A stretch of 64,000 nt of DNA from Siphlonurus alternatus (lineage: Eukaryota; Arthropoda; Insecta; Ephemeroptera; Siphlonuridae), in the NCBI GenBank assembly GCA_949825025.1, contig OX463778.1, positions 51,112,829-51,176,828 on the forward strand. Reading direction: 5' to 3'. The notes beneath the pieces were generated by a model, which saw nothing but the letters and a program-made list of their open reading frames with translations, did no database searches and was not told the DNA's origin. Shown piece after piece: positions 21,401 through 34,100 of this stretch (position 1 is its first letter; each line of letters opens with the position of its first letter). A program made the position numbers and the translations under genes.

Positions 21401-22842
21401 AATAAAATGAAAGTTGTAAAAATTAATTTCTTTCGTTTCAGAAGTGACCTTCCAGAACTCCCATTGTTGACCCACCTCGGCCTCAGCTCATGCCAGATCT
21501 CCAGCGTGGACGAAGACTCGTTCTCCAGCTTGCCATCCTTGGTGCACATCGACCTGACGAGGAACCACATCACCAGCCTCGCCCCAGACACCTTCCAGTC
21601 GCTGGCTCCTCTGGCGAACATCCTCTTGTCTTTCAACCAGCTGACCGGGGGAGATGGACTCAACTTGAACTCTGTGCAGTTACTTGACTCTAGCAACAAC
21701 CAAATTGTGACACCTGAAAACTTAGTAATTAAGGGCAACTTAGAATATTTAAATTTAAGCAATAATGAAATAAGAAACTGGACTTCCAAACTCATTTTGC
21801 ATTCGGAATTACTTCATGTAAAATTTTTGAATTTATCTCAAAATAAAATATTAATTATTAATTACACAATGGGACAATCTCTTAATAAGTTATCTTCCGT
21901 TGATCTTGGAGGGAATCCATTTGACTGCGACGATTGCTCCCTGAAAGAATTCCAGAGATGGCTCATTGAAAACAGCGCAAGTGTGTCTAACCTGGGGACA
22001 GTGGGAGAACTAGCTTGTGTCTCACCCCCAATACAAAAAGATGAAGCAGTACTAAATGCCACTTATAATGAACTAGAATGCTTAATTGTCGGCAAAAATT
22101 ATTACCTGACTGCAGGATTGCCCATTATTGTGATTATACTTTCACTCCTTCTAACAACATCGTTGGTATACTACTACCGTTTTGAGCTTATGTACATGCG
22201 TCACTTGTGGCGCATGAAGCGCCGTCGTAATAATAAAGGATATGAACGCGAGGAACATGGAGAATATGACGTGTTCGTGTCGTACAGCGGCAAGGACCGT
22301 GACTGGGTGATGGACGTGCTGCTGCCCGGCCTGGAGAACCCCACGGACCGCTACTGTCTGTGTCTGCACGAGCGGGACTTCCGCCTCGGCACGTACATCA
22401 TGGACAACGTGGTGAACTGCATTGACAGCAGCCGCCGCGTGCTTCTCGTGCTCACCAACAACTACATTCAGAGCGAGGTAAGGTAGTGGTGGATCGCGAA
22501 TAATATCATGTTGTATTGAACGATGTTTTTTATGTTATACAGTGGTGCAAGTGGGAGCTGCGCATGGCCCAGCACCGCGTGTTCGAGGACAGCGGCCGCG
22601 ACTTTCTGATCTTGCTGGAGTTGGAGCGGCTGGACCGTGACAAACTTCCGCTGAGTCTGCGCGTGCTGATGGGCACTCGTACCTACCTCGAGTGGCCCAG
22701 CAAGACACCAGAAGACACGTCAGATCACCAGTCTGTTTGGAAACGGCTTAAGGAGGCGCTTGGTGATCCACTTACAGAGTTTACAGAGGCACCAGAGATT
22801 TTTGAGGATGAAGAGGAAAGATATCATTTGATTGGCTTGTAA
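15410..22842 (+). CDS. Toll-like receptor 3 (complete, eight exons)
   Basis: The exons are 15410-15601, 15969-16112, 17298-17425, 18818-18950, 19902-20136, 21161-21377, 21442-22477 and 22543-22842, a 2,385-nt CDS for 794 residues with every junction in frame. The chosen ATG aligns with that of Toll 2. Residues 1 to about 22 form a signal peptide, followed by a Cys-containing N-terminal segment, sparse LRRs, an LRR C-terminal cap at about 508-563, a membrane span at about 572-594, and a TIR domain from about 625 (YDVFVSYSGKDRDW; LCLHERDFRLG; SEWCKWELRM; VWKRL). Eight exons is unusual, since many insect Toll genes have few introns. The receptor should sit in the plasma membrane and signal through TIR adaptors to NF-kB-type factors. 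AATAAA lies at 23110. Subfamily assignment is uncertain. Confidence 0.93.
16647..16820. mobile_element. hAT-like MITE with 8-bp duplication ATTTAATC
   Basis: 174 bp in the second intron of Toll 3. Perfect 8-bp duplications ATTTAATC lie at 16639-16646 and 16821-16828. Terminal inverted repeats are CTCGGACTGG and CCAGTCCGAG. The 8-bp duplication supports a hAT origin. Confidence 0.85.
19123..19415. mobile_element. MITE with ATTGAGCTCTATACAAGG ends
   Basis: Perfect 26-bp terminal inverted repeats (ATTGAGCTCTATACAAGG plus CTAGAGGG, mirrored at about 19,390-19,415) enclose about 240 bp of more GC-rich sequence. It lies in the Toll 3 intron between 18950 and 19902. No coding content or clear target duplication was recognised. 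Confidence 0.8.
19465..19740. mobile_element. Degenerate copy 2 of the GGAGTACCGACCTC MITE
   Basis: It shares the mirrored GATTTTTTTCAGATTTTT / AAAAAATCTGAG core and the flanking GAAAT...AAAGGGTG segment with copies 1, 3 and 4, but the outer ends are eroded. It lies in the same Toll 3 intron as the 19123 element. Confidence 0.6.
20376..20448. repeat. Short inverted repeat with poly-C loop
   Basis: Arms TGGTTAAAACCAAGACTAAA and its exact reverse complement are separated by about 32 bases including a C-homopolymer. It may be a miniature element remnant in a Toll 3 intron. Confidence 0.7.
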
Positions 22843-23678
22843 TTGTAACATGTTGATTGATATTAATAACAAATACCGGTTAATACCGATAAATATTAGA
22901 TCAATTGACTAAAAAATGTTATTGAAAAAAGTGCTGAGAAAGCATATATTAAATAATTTGCGTTAATGTAGCTGTAATACCATTCTATTAATTGTATTTG
23001 TGCTTCTGTTTAAGTTGAACGGATTAAATTTGTTCGTGCTTATTTTTGTTTGTTTTTGTTTTTATCTTTTGTTAATGTTATTAATGTATTGTTTTGTACT
23101 GTTATTTTTAATAAATACAGAGGTAATTTTGTTTGAGCTAGCTTACTATACGTGTTGAATAATTGTATGTAACTCAGTTCCAACCGATAGGGCTTCATTT
23201 AGGGCCTTGGTTGGACTGTATTTGTACACAATTTAATAATAAAAACCTTTAAAAAAATATATATTAAATTTCACAAAATAATACTAATAAAAATTGTAAA
23301 CGATGTATGAAGATTCCAGGATTCCCTCTAAAACCACAAAATACTTCCAAATTTTGGTCGCTTTTTTTATGAATTTTGGAAGCAAGCATGCTCCCAGAGC
23401 CATTGAGATTTTGTCAAACTAACAAGGAATGGTTTCATTTCATGCATTATAACTAGCATTGAAAAAATAATTATAATGTATTATCAATTTTATTGTGTGT
23501 TGAATATTTTAATTATTATTATTTGTTGTAGCTGCTTTGATATAAGTTTTACTTGTAAATGTTAAAATTTGCTGTAACATTTCAATTTAATAGCATGATA
23601 ATATAGGTACGTGTTAAATTATATTCTAAATGTTATTGTCTCATACTTAAATAAATGTATTCCCCTTTACTAAAACAA

Positions 23679-23683
<5 letters not shown>

Positions 23684-23753
<70 letters not shown>
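23684..23753. repeat. (AT)n microsatellite
   Basis: Uninterrupted AT dinucleotides. The Ile-Tyr open frame across it is an artefact. Confidence 0.97.
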
Positions 23754-23754
<1 letters not shown>

Positions 23755-24320
23755 CTATTTTATTACAATGTATTATTATAGTTTCTATCTCGCCAAATTT
23801 TAATCATATACATGTGTTAAATAATAATATGGTTGTTCTCGTGTGTAATAATTTCGAATTGTATAATGTGTTGTTTTCAGTGTAATAAATATGTAATAAA
23901 TATTACATTAATTCTACAAGATCTTGTTATTTTCCTGGAAGATATGAACATTCTTAAGTACCTGCTGGAGTGCGTGAAACAAGTAGTGCTTTTTTAGCAT
24001 GGAATTCAAATTATGAAAATGTATACTAGTACTCCATTATTACTTAAAACATTTAAATATTTAAAACGATATTTAAAATGCAATATTAGAGGACAACGAA
24101 TATTTTTTTTTTATTTATTATTTTTATATATTCATGTTAGATTTACAAAATTGAGTTTACGTGTCAATGATCTGAAGCTCGAGAACAGGGTAAAAATAAT
24201 CACAAGTTTAATAAATGAATCAACATGCACCTAATTGAATATATACTGCTTTTTTTTTATACAAAACATTATTATCAAGATTAAAAGAACATCGATCAGG
24301 TGCCTTACAATCTTTTAACA

Positions 24321-24723
24321 TAGGGCATTGGGTGTAGCACCGGTAGTTGGCAACACTGACGTATCTTCACTATGTTAATTTTTCAATTTTCAATTTTTAT
24401 GCTATATATAAAGCTAAGCTGATTGCAATTGTATTAAGATAATTAATAATTAGTAGTCCAAGTGCACAATTTGGCTTAGTAAAGTCTGATTTAAAGAAAA
24501 GTATTTTTTAATATTTTAAAAAAGTACATGTAATTTTAAAAAAAATATTAACAATACTTTTCTTTAAATCAGGCTTTACTAAGCCAAGTTGTGCACTTGG
24601 ACTACTAATTATTTTAATACTACTGCAATCAGCTTAGAAATTACTGTGAGGAGCGGGTTTGAAAAATTAACATGGTGAAGATACGTCAGTGTAGCCAACT
24701 ACCGGTGCTACATCCAATACCCT
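24321..24723. mobile_element. MITE of the GGGCATTGGGTGTAGCACC family, copy 1
   Basis: The long inverted repeat begins AGGGCATTGGGTGTAGCACC and ends with its near complement. Arms include CAAGTGCACAATTTGGCTTA. TTTTAACA occurs immediately outside on both sides (24313-24320 and 24723-24730), which may be a target duplication. A second copy is at 46763-47174. Confidence 0.85.
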
Positions 24724-25927
24724 TTTAACAGAAGCTATTGCGTATTTATAAGTTTGAACTTAGCAAAAAATAAAGATGTCAAAGATGTGATATTTTGAAA
24801 AATGGTTTCTTATGTGTGAATCCTTTAATTAAAAAAAAAACATTATAATTAATTCACTACTGCCCGTTTCCCGTTTTCGTTTATTTTTTATTTTGTTGTT
24901 TTTGTTTTTGTTTTTATTTTTTCTTTTTTCAAGACATGACAATGCTTTAAAAGGGAAATTACCATGGGGAACGGAAAATAGAAAATTAAAATGAAAAAAG
25001 TTCTCCGATCGGGATCGATTTTTTTCTGAATCCAACCGTGTAATTTAAAACATGTTATATAATAATATAAATATTATAATACCTAGTTTGATAACGGAAT
25101 TAAAATTATAAGCATTGCATTAACGGAAACTTAAGACCACTAACTTCCTGGCAGCGACTTCCTCTACTCTCCGTTATCGTGTGTCGCAGCTCAGGATAAC
25201 GAGTGTGTGAAATATCGTTGCAAGCATTATCATTAATTCATTTGGTATGTGAAAATATAAATAATGTAAGGACCAAGAAACCGGTAGTATGGAGATTAAG
25301 ATTATAATTGCTTATATCTTGGGGGGAGGGGGAGATAAAGAAGTTGCAAAATTATTGTTACTTATAGTTTTGTAACCTTTTAGTCCGCTATTTTCTGATG
25401 CTCTACATTTTGTTATATAATCATAGGAAGAAATCATTATGATATATTTAAAAAAAAAATTAATTCTATGTACATGCATCAATACATAATATATGAATTG
25501 TGTAAATATAAATAAGTTATAAAATGCACATACCTTGCATAATATGATAGTATAAGGGTACTTGATTTCCATTTCTCTATTGAACATATAATTATAAAAT
25601 ATCATTACATAATGTGTAAATATATAGAAATTATATATAAACTATATTATATGTTGTATAAAATGAAAATGTCCCGAGTAAATGTAAATTGGGGTATAAA
25701 TGAGGTAAATAAATCAATAAATTTGTGTAAAATTAGTATTATAATTTGTATTTTGGTTACATAGATTATATTGCAATAATAAATTTTAATGTCTGCAAAA
25801 TGATTGCCTTAATGTTATGTGCTGTTACATTCAGTAAAAAAACAATTTCTATGTATAATTTTTGATTAATATTGTTATCATTTTCAGTTGATTTCTTGTG
25901 GACTAAACCAAACAAAACACAGTTGAA

Positions 25928-28271
25928 ATGTTTCTTTGTTTTGTTTGCGTAAAAACTTTGAGACAGGCATGTATTGTTATTGCCTACATGTGTTTGGTGA
26001 GTGCTAAAATATATCAGTTAGCATGCTAGAAATGAAGTAATTAATGTCTTATTGCTGTATTCAAGGGTCTTGCCGCCTACCATATGGTTTGGTCGACTTA
26101 CTACCTTGTCTCAAGTAAGTTCACAAAAATGTGAGTTGTCGGGAACCCGAGACCTCTCTATCTATTGAGCAGACAGGGTACAAATATATTATGGGAAAGT
26201 AATAAAAAAAAGTAGATTGTCGAGAAAAAAAATTCAGGGTCATTTTTTTTCTCTTTTCATAAATAACAGCTAGCTCAATTCATTGTTGAATATTACAAGC
26301 GGATACTCGGCAGTAGAACATACAACTAAATGCTATCACTGTGAAAGTTATTTTAATTCGGTTCCATGTAATGGATAAGCTTAAATTGCAATCGTGCTGA
26401 TAACAGCATATGAAATGATAATATGTAAAAATTAAAACGTGCACCATTATTAGATTTTAGTGATACCTCTGTAAAAATGACGTAATATACAATAATGATT
26501 GCATTTTTTTATTTCATAATTAGAAAATATACCTAAAATTATGCTTTTCTGAATTTTTTCGGATTTTTTGGAGTGCGGGAACTAATTTTAAAAAAATATT
26601 TAAAATATCTGAATTTGGGTGGTACACCTGATGGGACAACCGTGACGTCATTTGTCGTGCTGTGATTGGCTGTTGATGATGTCACGGCTGCTGTGATTGG
26701 CTGTCGATGACGTCACGGTTGTCCCATCAGGTGTACCACCCAAATTCAGACATTTTAAATATTGTTTTTTTTTAAAATTAGTTCCCGCACTCCAAAAAAT
26801 CTGAAAAAATTCAGAAAAGCTTAATTTAATGTATATTTTCTAATTATGAAATAAAAAAATGCAACCATTATTGTCTATTATTAAAAACTTTGATGCATAT
26901 TTAATAAATATATTTATAATGTTAATAAAACAACTTCAATAAATAAATGCGAATTTATTAGTATTATCTTAATTAAATTTACTCGTTAAATTTTCATTTT
27001 TAACTGTATATATTATTTTACTATCGATCTATATGTGTATATACGGTAGAGTTACGTATAATACCTATTAATTGAATTAGAATCATAATATTTAGATTTA
27101 TCAATATACCATACAGGACATTAAGATGCGTTGCCTTGCGTTAATCCTAAAATAATCTGCTGGATAAAATTATGTGAATGTTTCAGGTCCTCGTCATTGG
27201 ATTCATTATCTAACGTTAGTTACGTCACTCTTGGGCGTACCTTTCCATGCAGTTTTGCTTCGTGGGGCTAGGAAGGTAAAGTTACTTATTCATTTATTGA
27301 CATCTTTATAATAAATAAAAAAAAAATACATTTTTGTTTTTCACAAACATGGGAGACGTAACATATTTATGATTTCTATATTCAAGTGTGAGCTCTGAAC
27401 ACTATTAATATAATCTTACTGCCTCTTAGAATATTGAGAGTTATTATTTTTCTCATAAATTATTATAATGGAAAATAATTCATTTTGTTGTGCTACTGAT
27501 ACATTTTTAATTGACGTTTAATAGAGTTGAAAAGTAAAAATGGAATTATTCTTGTCAAGAGAACTGTTCAATACAACAGTAAAAAAACTTCTATTTTATT
27601 AAAAAATACAAACTTTTGACATGGTCTGTTCAAAGATAGGAAAAAAAAAATAATTTCGCATTGATATTTTATATAATACTTGCTAACTCTAGTCAAGAAA
27701 CTTGTTAATTTCTTTGTAAGTTTTAACTTGACTGATACAAACAAATATTAAATGTGCGATTTAATTTGTTTCCTTCAGGAGCAGTACCAACTGGTGCTTC
27801 CGTGGCTCGTGTTTACGGGCATCATCACGTTGCCCTCGTGCGTGTTGCTGCTTGCCGTGTGCATCCTTGGCAGGCACATTTACTGCATTTTTGTCACACT
27901 GTTTGGACTTGGTAAGTCTCTCCTCTCTGACACGTGAGCATTGAAAATACGAGTGCAATAAAATTCAGTCTAATATTAATAATTTTATTTCAATCGTTGA
28001 TTTTAATCACGTCAATTTTTACATAAATTACATAACAGGTAATTAATATGACTTAAAATAAACATAATATATACGTATTACAAACACCTATTACAAAATA
28101 TGATGTATTGTATATAAAAGATATATTAAAGTTCTCATTCTTCATGTTACAGGTATACGCGTGTACATGTGGTTCCGTGTGCGCGCGTACCAGGAGCTGC
28201 TGGTCCAAGGTCCCGACCTCCAGTTCAACAATCCACTCGCAGCCCCCAACAGACCACCCCACGTCATATAG
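25928..28271 (+). CDS. Four-span membrane protein of unknown function (152 residues)
   Basis: Five exons, 25928-25996, 26066-26114, 27187-27275, 27779-27911 and 28153-28271, join in frame (459 nt) with clean GT-AG borders. I do not recognise a named family with certainty. The product has four predicted membrane spans at about residues 15-38, 47-64, 74-100 and 102-121, short loops, and a hydrophilic tail that includes YQEL, a possible tyrosine-type sorting signal, and proline-rich APNRPPHVI. Size and layout recall small LAPTM- or tetraspan-like arthropod proteins of endosomes or plasma membrane, but this is inference. Upstream CATTTTCAG near 25,887 suggests a 5' UTR intron. AATAAA lies at 28569. 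Intron 2 contains a CRE-bearing MITE. Confidence 0.82.
26489..26876. mobile_element. MITE with CRE and CCAAT motifs, copy 1
   Basis: An inverted repeat of about 388 bp has ends ACAATAATG-x-TTGCATTTTT. The loop region carries two TGACGTCA octamers (26643-26650 and 26708-26715), a near match between them, and two copies of GTGATTGGCTG (inverted CCAAT box). It is almost identical to the element at 42147-42534. It lies in intron 2 of the four-span gene. Confidence 0.9.
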
Positions 28272-30229
28272 AGAAGTATTTCGTTGGTAAATTCGACCAT
28301 GAATGTTAACGGAACTGTCTATGCCATATCCAGTACAAAATATTTCGTTAAAACGGTATGTTAAAAGCTTACAAGAAAGTATAACTTTTATGCGAATAAA
28401 TCTACATTATTCAGTTGTTTATATAAAAGCAAATAATTATGTCCTTGTTGCGAGTCGAATTTTGTGTGTTCGTACAAAAAATCAGAAAAACCTAATATAT
28501 AGTTTGATGGTACAACAGTTTTTATAATGCAGAGTACATATCTACATGATCTTTGTTATGAAAGTATGAATAAAATCACTAAGTTAAAAATCAAAAGAAT
28601 GTTTGCTGTTACAACAATTTATGAACATAATAATGTACTACTTTTTTTTAGTATTGTCTTAAAATTTCAGTATTTTTTAACTCAGCTAGCCTAATTACAT
28701 GGATTATGATGTTTTTTTTGGCCTATCATGCCAAAATAATATTTACAGAGTAAATTTAATTTATTTTCTTTTTAATGCCTATCTGATATTTCATTAGAAA
28801 TTATGCTGATTATTAATATGTATAATGTATATTGTGTATTTAACATAATAAAATTTTTATTATTTATTCAATATTAAGTTTTAATTCCTGGCATTAAATT
28901 TAATGTAGATATATGATTACATGCTACATTACTTTTTTTTTTCTCCATCTGCATGATGTGATGCACATTACAATCCATTACATCATAATATATATTTTGT
29001 AACTTTATTTATTATTTGCTTTATGTATTAAATGTTCGATCTTTTCAACTTTTCTATTAAATTAAAGTTAATGAAAATGAAATGCAATGTGAAGTAAAAA
29101 AAAAAAAATGTATACGTCAATATCATCACCACCTTATCACGTGCTGGAATTTGCTCGGTATTTATTGCACCTGCACTCTAATTACATAAACGTACGATGT
29201 TCACGAAGTACTCGGAACGTCCTTGTCACATTGTTCGTACTTTTCACGTCTTTGTTCACAATTCGAGGGAACGACGTCACGCGAGGTCCAATCAAGCTGC
29301 AGCCATAATCTTAATCCTCTGTCGGGTAAAATTTAAGCAATAAATGCGTTTTTCTACCATTTTTATGGCTTTGCTTATCAACACTAATTCAAGTGTAAAG
29401 AAGATACCAAAATCATCTATCACAAATCGGCTTATAGTTTATTAAAGAACTAGGCTATAATTTTTGACAAGAAAACGTTGGTTCTGTTGAGTATTATTTG
29501 TATACTCTACAGTAATGCTATAAACGTCAGTGTATCCATTTTACTGTTCCGTTTGTTAGTGATTGGACTTTATAAGGGGCATTCACAAAGTCCTAAGGCC
29601 ACATTTAAAGCTCGATAATTTAAAGCCTGATTTTTGGCATGCTTTTTAGACCCAAAATTTCTGGTCTTAAATTATCGAGCCCTAAATGTGGCCTTAAGGC
29701 TTTTTGAATGCCTCTTATTAAGTTTTGATGTTAATTGAAAATGTACATTTAACCTTCTGTCATGACGACATATATTTAAATATTGTTTTATAAAATAAAA
29801 TTAATAACCACTTCTACATCATTATGATCGATACACTATATAACATTGTACAACACTGCAATGTTTAAGTCAATTCATCTCAGGACATGGGACTGTTTTC
29901 AAAAGCATCTTTTGTAGCGACTCCTGTCGATTCAATGATCATTAATTGTCAAAATATATTTTAGAAATATATTAATTTTAATAGTTAATTAATAGAAATC
30001 AAAATCTATGATATGATAATAACATTATAGTAAAATGAATGTCAAAGAGGATAATTAATATTGATTGTATTATGACATGATAACGTAATAAAGACAATAA
30101 AGAGTAACATTTGATGAGGGATTATCAAATTATTAAGTTGTCTTTAAGGCGATTAAAGTGAAGAAACAGAAAAGATAAGACGGAAGAACGACGCACACTG
30201 AGCAATTTGCTTGTTGGGAGGTGACGTAC
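28272..30229. other. Intergenic, AT-rich
   Basis: It contains the 3' UTR of the four-span gene and one short MITE (29574-29717). A GC-richer patch at about 29,255-29,310 includes GACGTCAC and CCAAT. No gene was recognised. Confidence 0.45.
29574..29717. mobile_element. Short MITE with GGGGCATTCACAAAG ends
   Basis: About 144 bp, mirrored from ATAAGGGGCATTCACAAAG to TTTTTGAATGCCTCTTAT, with internal arms GGCCACATTTA and CTCGATAATTTAA. It is related by its ends to the elements at 8444 and 40783. Confidence 0.75.
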
Positions 30230-30285
30230 GGAGAAATTTAAACCCACTTTTATCAGTACTCAGTGCAACATTACCACCTGAAGAG
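30230..30285 (+). promoter_or_regulatory. Putative promoter and short leader exon of chitin synthase
   Basis: TCAGTACTCAGTGC at about 30,252-30,265 contains two matches to the arthropod initiator TCAGT. A consensus donor (GAAGAG/GTAAGT) follows at 30286, so the first exon would be about 25-35 nt and non-coding. The partner acceptor would be TTTCCAG at 31160, 17 bp before the ATG. AAATTTAAA upstream is at best a weak TATA. Confidence 0.45.
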
Positions 30286-31177
30286 GTAAGTACCTTAACT
30301 TGAACACTCCTTTGTTTGTCAGGAACATTTAGTAAGCATTAAAATCCTTGCTATTCTCGTGCGTTTCTTTCATGATAGTTTTGTAATGTGCATCTATGCA
30401 ATATTATTGTAGAATGTAGATTTTCTTTCTTTGCTAAACTTATATTTCTTTATGTACGTTAAAATGTACACTAGCACCTACCAATACGAACTGTAATATA
30501 TAACTAATATTGCAATAAAAATATTTAAAAAAATAATAATGTTGGCCCATGTAAATTCGTATTTTGCTGGTGATTATTGAACCAGTACCCCTCTCCCAAA
30601 AATTAGTAAACATTACTACATTTCTATTTCCACCCTATATATTTTAATAATGTAAATAATTTTGTTATTAATGAACTTATGTTTAATTAAACTATCAACT
30701 TCCCTCAAAATTTAATATTGTCATCATAATCTTTTTTGGGATTCGCAGAGCGTCCAAATAAAAGTAAAAGATATGATGATGACGTAAATTTTAGCTTACA
30801 GATTTTTACATTTTATTTCGATACCAAAATTTGGTACTTGTTTCTAAGATAATTCCACCTAGATGCTCATATTAAGTATAATATGAAATTATACAATGTT
30901 ATAATATAACACAGCGAGAATTAATATACGATAATATTTTATTGCAACAATATTGAAGTTTCAAAATTTTACTTGCCTTCGTATTTATCATGATATTTTA
31001 TAACTCTCAATAAAACTTCATAGCGCACTGCTAGAAGAAGGTAAGATAAATGTAAAAAAAAAAAAAAAAAAAAAAAAAATCAAACTGGTGAGATCTAAAA
31101 GACACGCTTGTAGCGCTTTATTCACTAATGCACGTTTTAAACAATGTGACATATTTCCAGCAAGGTTCGATTCCAAC

Positions 31178-34100
31178 ATGTTGAGACCAGCTGATTCCTC
31201 GTCGGACGAGGAAGCAGATAGCTTCTGTGATGATTCCACGGGGTCGCTGAACCCGTACAGTACTTTACAGTAAGTGTTTCAATTATGTAATTGATAATTT
31301 ATCTATAAGTCTTAGAATTCTTTTGCTTCAAATATATCGAAGTAAACACACAAGTTTTAAAACACATCACTTGACATGATAACAAATTACCTTTGACTTG
31401 TTATTCATGTGCTCATGAGGGAATAAAATAAAATAAAATAAAATAAAATAAAATAAAATAAAATAAAATAAAATAAAATAAAATAAAATAAAATAAAATA
31501 AATTACAGATTCCATTTGCCATTGACCTAATATTTATAGTTATATAATTAATTCCCATTGTTACCCTCTTACTGACCGCCGTGCCGCAGGTCACAGTCGA
31601 GCCCCGAGGTGAAGGGCTGGGACATATTCCGCGACGTACCGCCCGAGGCAGACCGCAGTGCCGGGGAGGGCGGAGCGCTGATCGTCCAGCTGATGAAATT
31701 CGCCAAGGTGCTCCTGTGCTTCATCACCTTCATCATGGTGCTCTGCGGCGGAGTCATCGCCAAGGGGTCCGTGCTGTTCATGACCTCTCAGCTGCGCCGC
31801 GACACCACCATCTCCGTGTGTAACCGGGTGCTGGACATCGGTGAGTCGTTAGGAACTGCTAGGATTTAGAAACTAGACACTTTTTTTTTTTTTTAATTTT
31901 TGACATTTTTTGTATTTATTTTTAATGACGTTAAAAATAATAAATTCATTATTAATAAAAGAGACCCAGCTAAAATTTGAGATAAACTTATAGAGTTAAT
32001 TACAATATTGAATCCAAAATTATAGCAAATATTTAAATTTTAAATTAAAATAACTTTAAGATTTAGGAACAAATCGAATACACTCTGACAATAATTTATC
32101 TTGCTACAGACCGACAAAAACGCTACGAAGCTCATTTACCTGAGGAAGCTAGAGTGACGTGGGTGTGGGTGCTCCTGTTCTCACTGCTGGCACCGGAGGT
32201 CGGCTCGCTGCTCCGCGCTCTCCGCATCTGCTTCTTCAAGACGTGGCGTCGTGCGCCAGTCTGGGACCTCCTGCTGGTGCTCTTCATGGAAACGTGCCAC
32301 GTGGTGGGCGTGGCTCTACTCGCTTTCTCCGTCCTTCCCGACCTGGATGTGCTCAAGTCCGCCATGATCACCAACTGCGTCTGCTTCGTGCCAGCCCTAC
32401 TAGGTACGTCCATCAAGCATCAATAGTGTGCATACCAACAGTTGGAAATTATTTAAAATGCTCCATGTAGATTTGTATGGAAAAATAAAATTACACAATC
32501 TTCATTACTAAACTATTATGAGAATTTTTCGTACTTTGCATCTTGAGATTTTTTATGTGGATAGACAACCCACACTGTTTCAGTGTTGAACAAGTTGCCT
32601 AACCTCTTGGTGTTATGATTATCGATACTAAACAATCGCATGCAAACAATCGCTCCATTGTTTTGGGTGCAGAAAGTGTACACCGGGCAGGGTTTACGAA
32701 CAGACGTACTGTTTTGCTTGCCTAGAACTCAACTTATAAGTTTTGTAAAGCCAGGGACATCCACTTGTTGACTTGAGAACGTGTTCACAGTTCTGCTGAG
32801 CGACGTGACTCGCGAGGTCGATGGCAAGAGGAAGGAGTGGCAGGTCTGGCTGCGCGTCCTGGTCGGCGTGCTGGCGCTGACGGCCCAGGCCACGGGGATC
32901 TTCGTATGGCCGCTGGTGGAGGAGCCGTACACGCCCGCACTCTGGATCATCCCGGCCGCAGTGCTGCTCACCTCGTGCGGCTGGTGGGAGAACTACGTGC
33001 CCAAGAAATCACCAATAGGTAATTTTTATCCTGCTGAAATATTACTTTGTACAGTAATTTATTTAATGTGATCAAGTAAAATGTTTCAATGCTTGTCTTG
33101 CGACAATGTCGTTTATCTAGCAAACCAGAGTAAGCTGAATTGTAATATACAGTTTTATATTTACGTGTCATACGTATTTTTACGAAATAATAAGTGTTAA
33201 ATTAACTTACATTACTGATAAGGTGATAAGAAGATCAAATAATTGAAGTCTCTTGTACTGAAACTCATTTTATTTTATTTCCCTCATGTTACATAAAAGT
33301 TGGTAGGTGGTACTACAACAGTCCTATAAAAAACAAAGAGCAACGAATTTACGTAACAATTCCCTTTTTGACAATTAAAAACAGAAGTAAAAGTTATCAA
33401 TGAAAAATAATAGATATACAAATATAAAAGATATCACGTGTACAAAAACATGCAGCTCGGACTAAAACATAATTAAACAAGAAAGAAGAGACCTATAATT
33501 AATATTCAGAGGTATATTATTTACCTCTGAATATTAGGGGTAAATTGTTCCAGACAAGTCTTTATATCATCCTTCTCTGACCTGCAGGGTTCATACAAGC
33601 ACTTGACCGGGTCAAGGTCAGACTCGAGAAGACCCGCTACCACACCTACATCTTCGCGTCCATCTGGAAGATGGTCTGTCTGTTTGTGTCCATGCTGGTC
33701 ATCTGGCACGTGCGGGGAGAGTCCGTGGAGAACCTCTTCAACAAGGGATTTGCACCACACGCAATCAACGTTACAGAGGTCAGATTGACATTGAATTTAA
33801 GCAGGGTTAATTGTTGATCACTTTGTTAAGAACAAACAACTCTGTTGCCACATCATATGTATATTGTTAGATAACTTATTCAACATTAAAGTGAAAAGAG
33901 GATAGCAAATAAAATGTAACATGTAGTGGAAAAATTACTGTTTTATTTGAAGTCCGATTTGTTAGGCTGCTGCTAAATAAATGCTAAATATGTTGCAGAA
34001 TCTCACTTTAGCAAAATATAATTTTTAAATTGTTTCAGTGTATATATACTTGAAATGTAGATTTTGCTTGCTTCAAAATTCAAATTGTGCCTGTTTTTAA

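Larger units (their letters stand above)
22843..25927. other. Intergenic: Toll 3 3' UTR, AT repeats and a MITE
   Basis: It contains the Toll 3 3' UTR (AATAAA at 23110), a stretch near 23,185-23,250 with the feel of a retroelement 3' tail (GGGCTTCATTTAGGGCC), an (AT)n run and the MITE at 24321. A donor-like TTTG/GTATGTG near 25,243 and an acceptor CATTTTCAG at about 25,887 may bound a 5' UTR intron of the next gene. Nothing else was recognised. Confidence 0.45.

Noticed and set aside
30985..31177. Upstream extension of the chitin synthase reading frame to 31088
   Set aside because: It has no ATG, begins from GTG and contains a likely 3' splice acceptor (TTTCCAG at 31160). The ATG at 31178 fits the family's acidic Ser-rich N-terminus.
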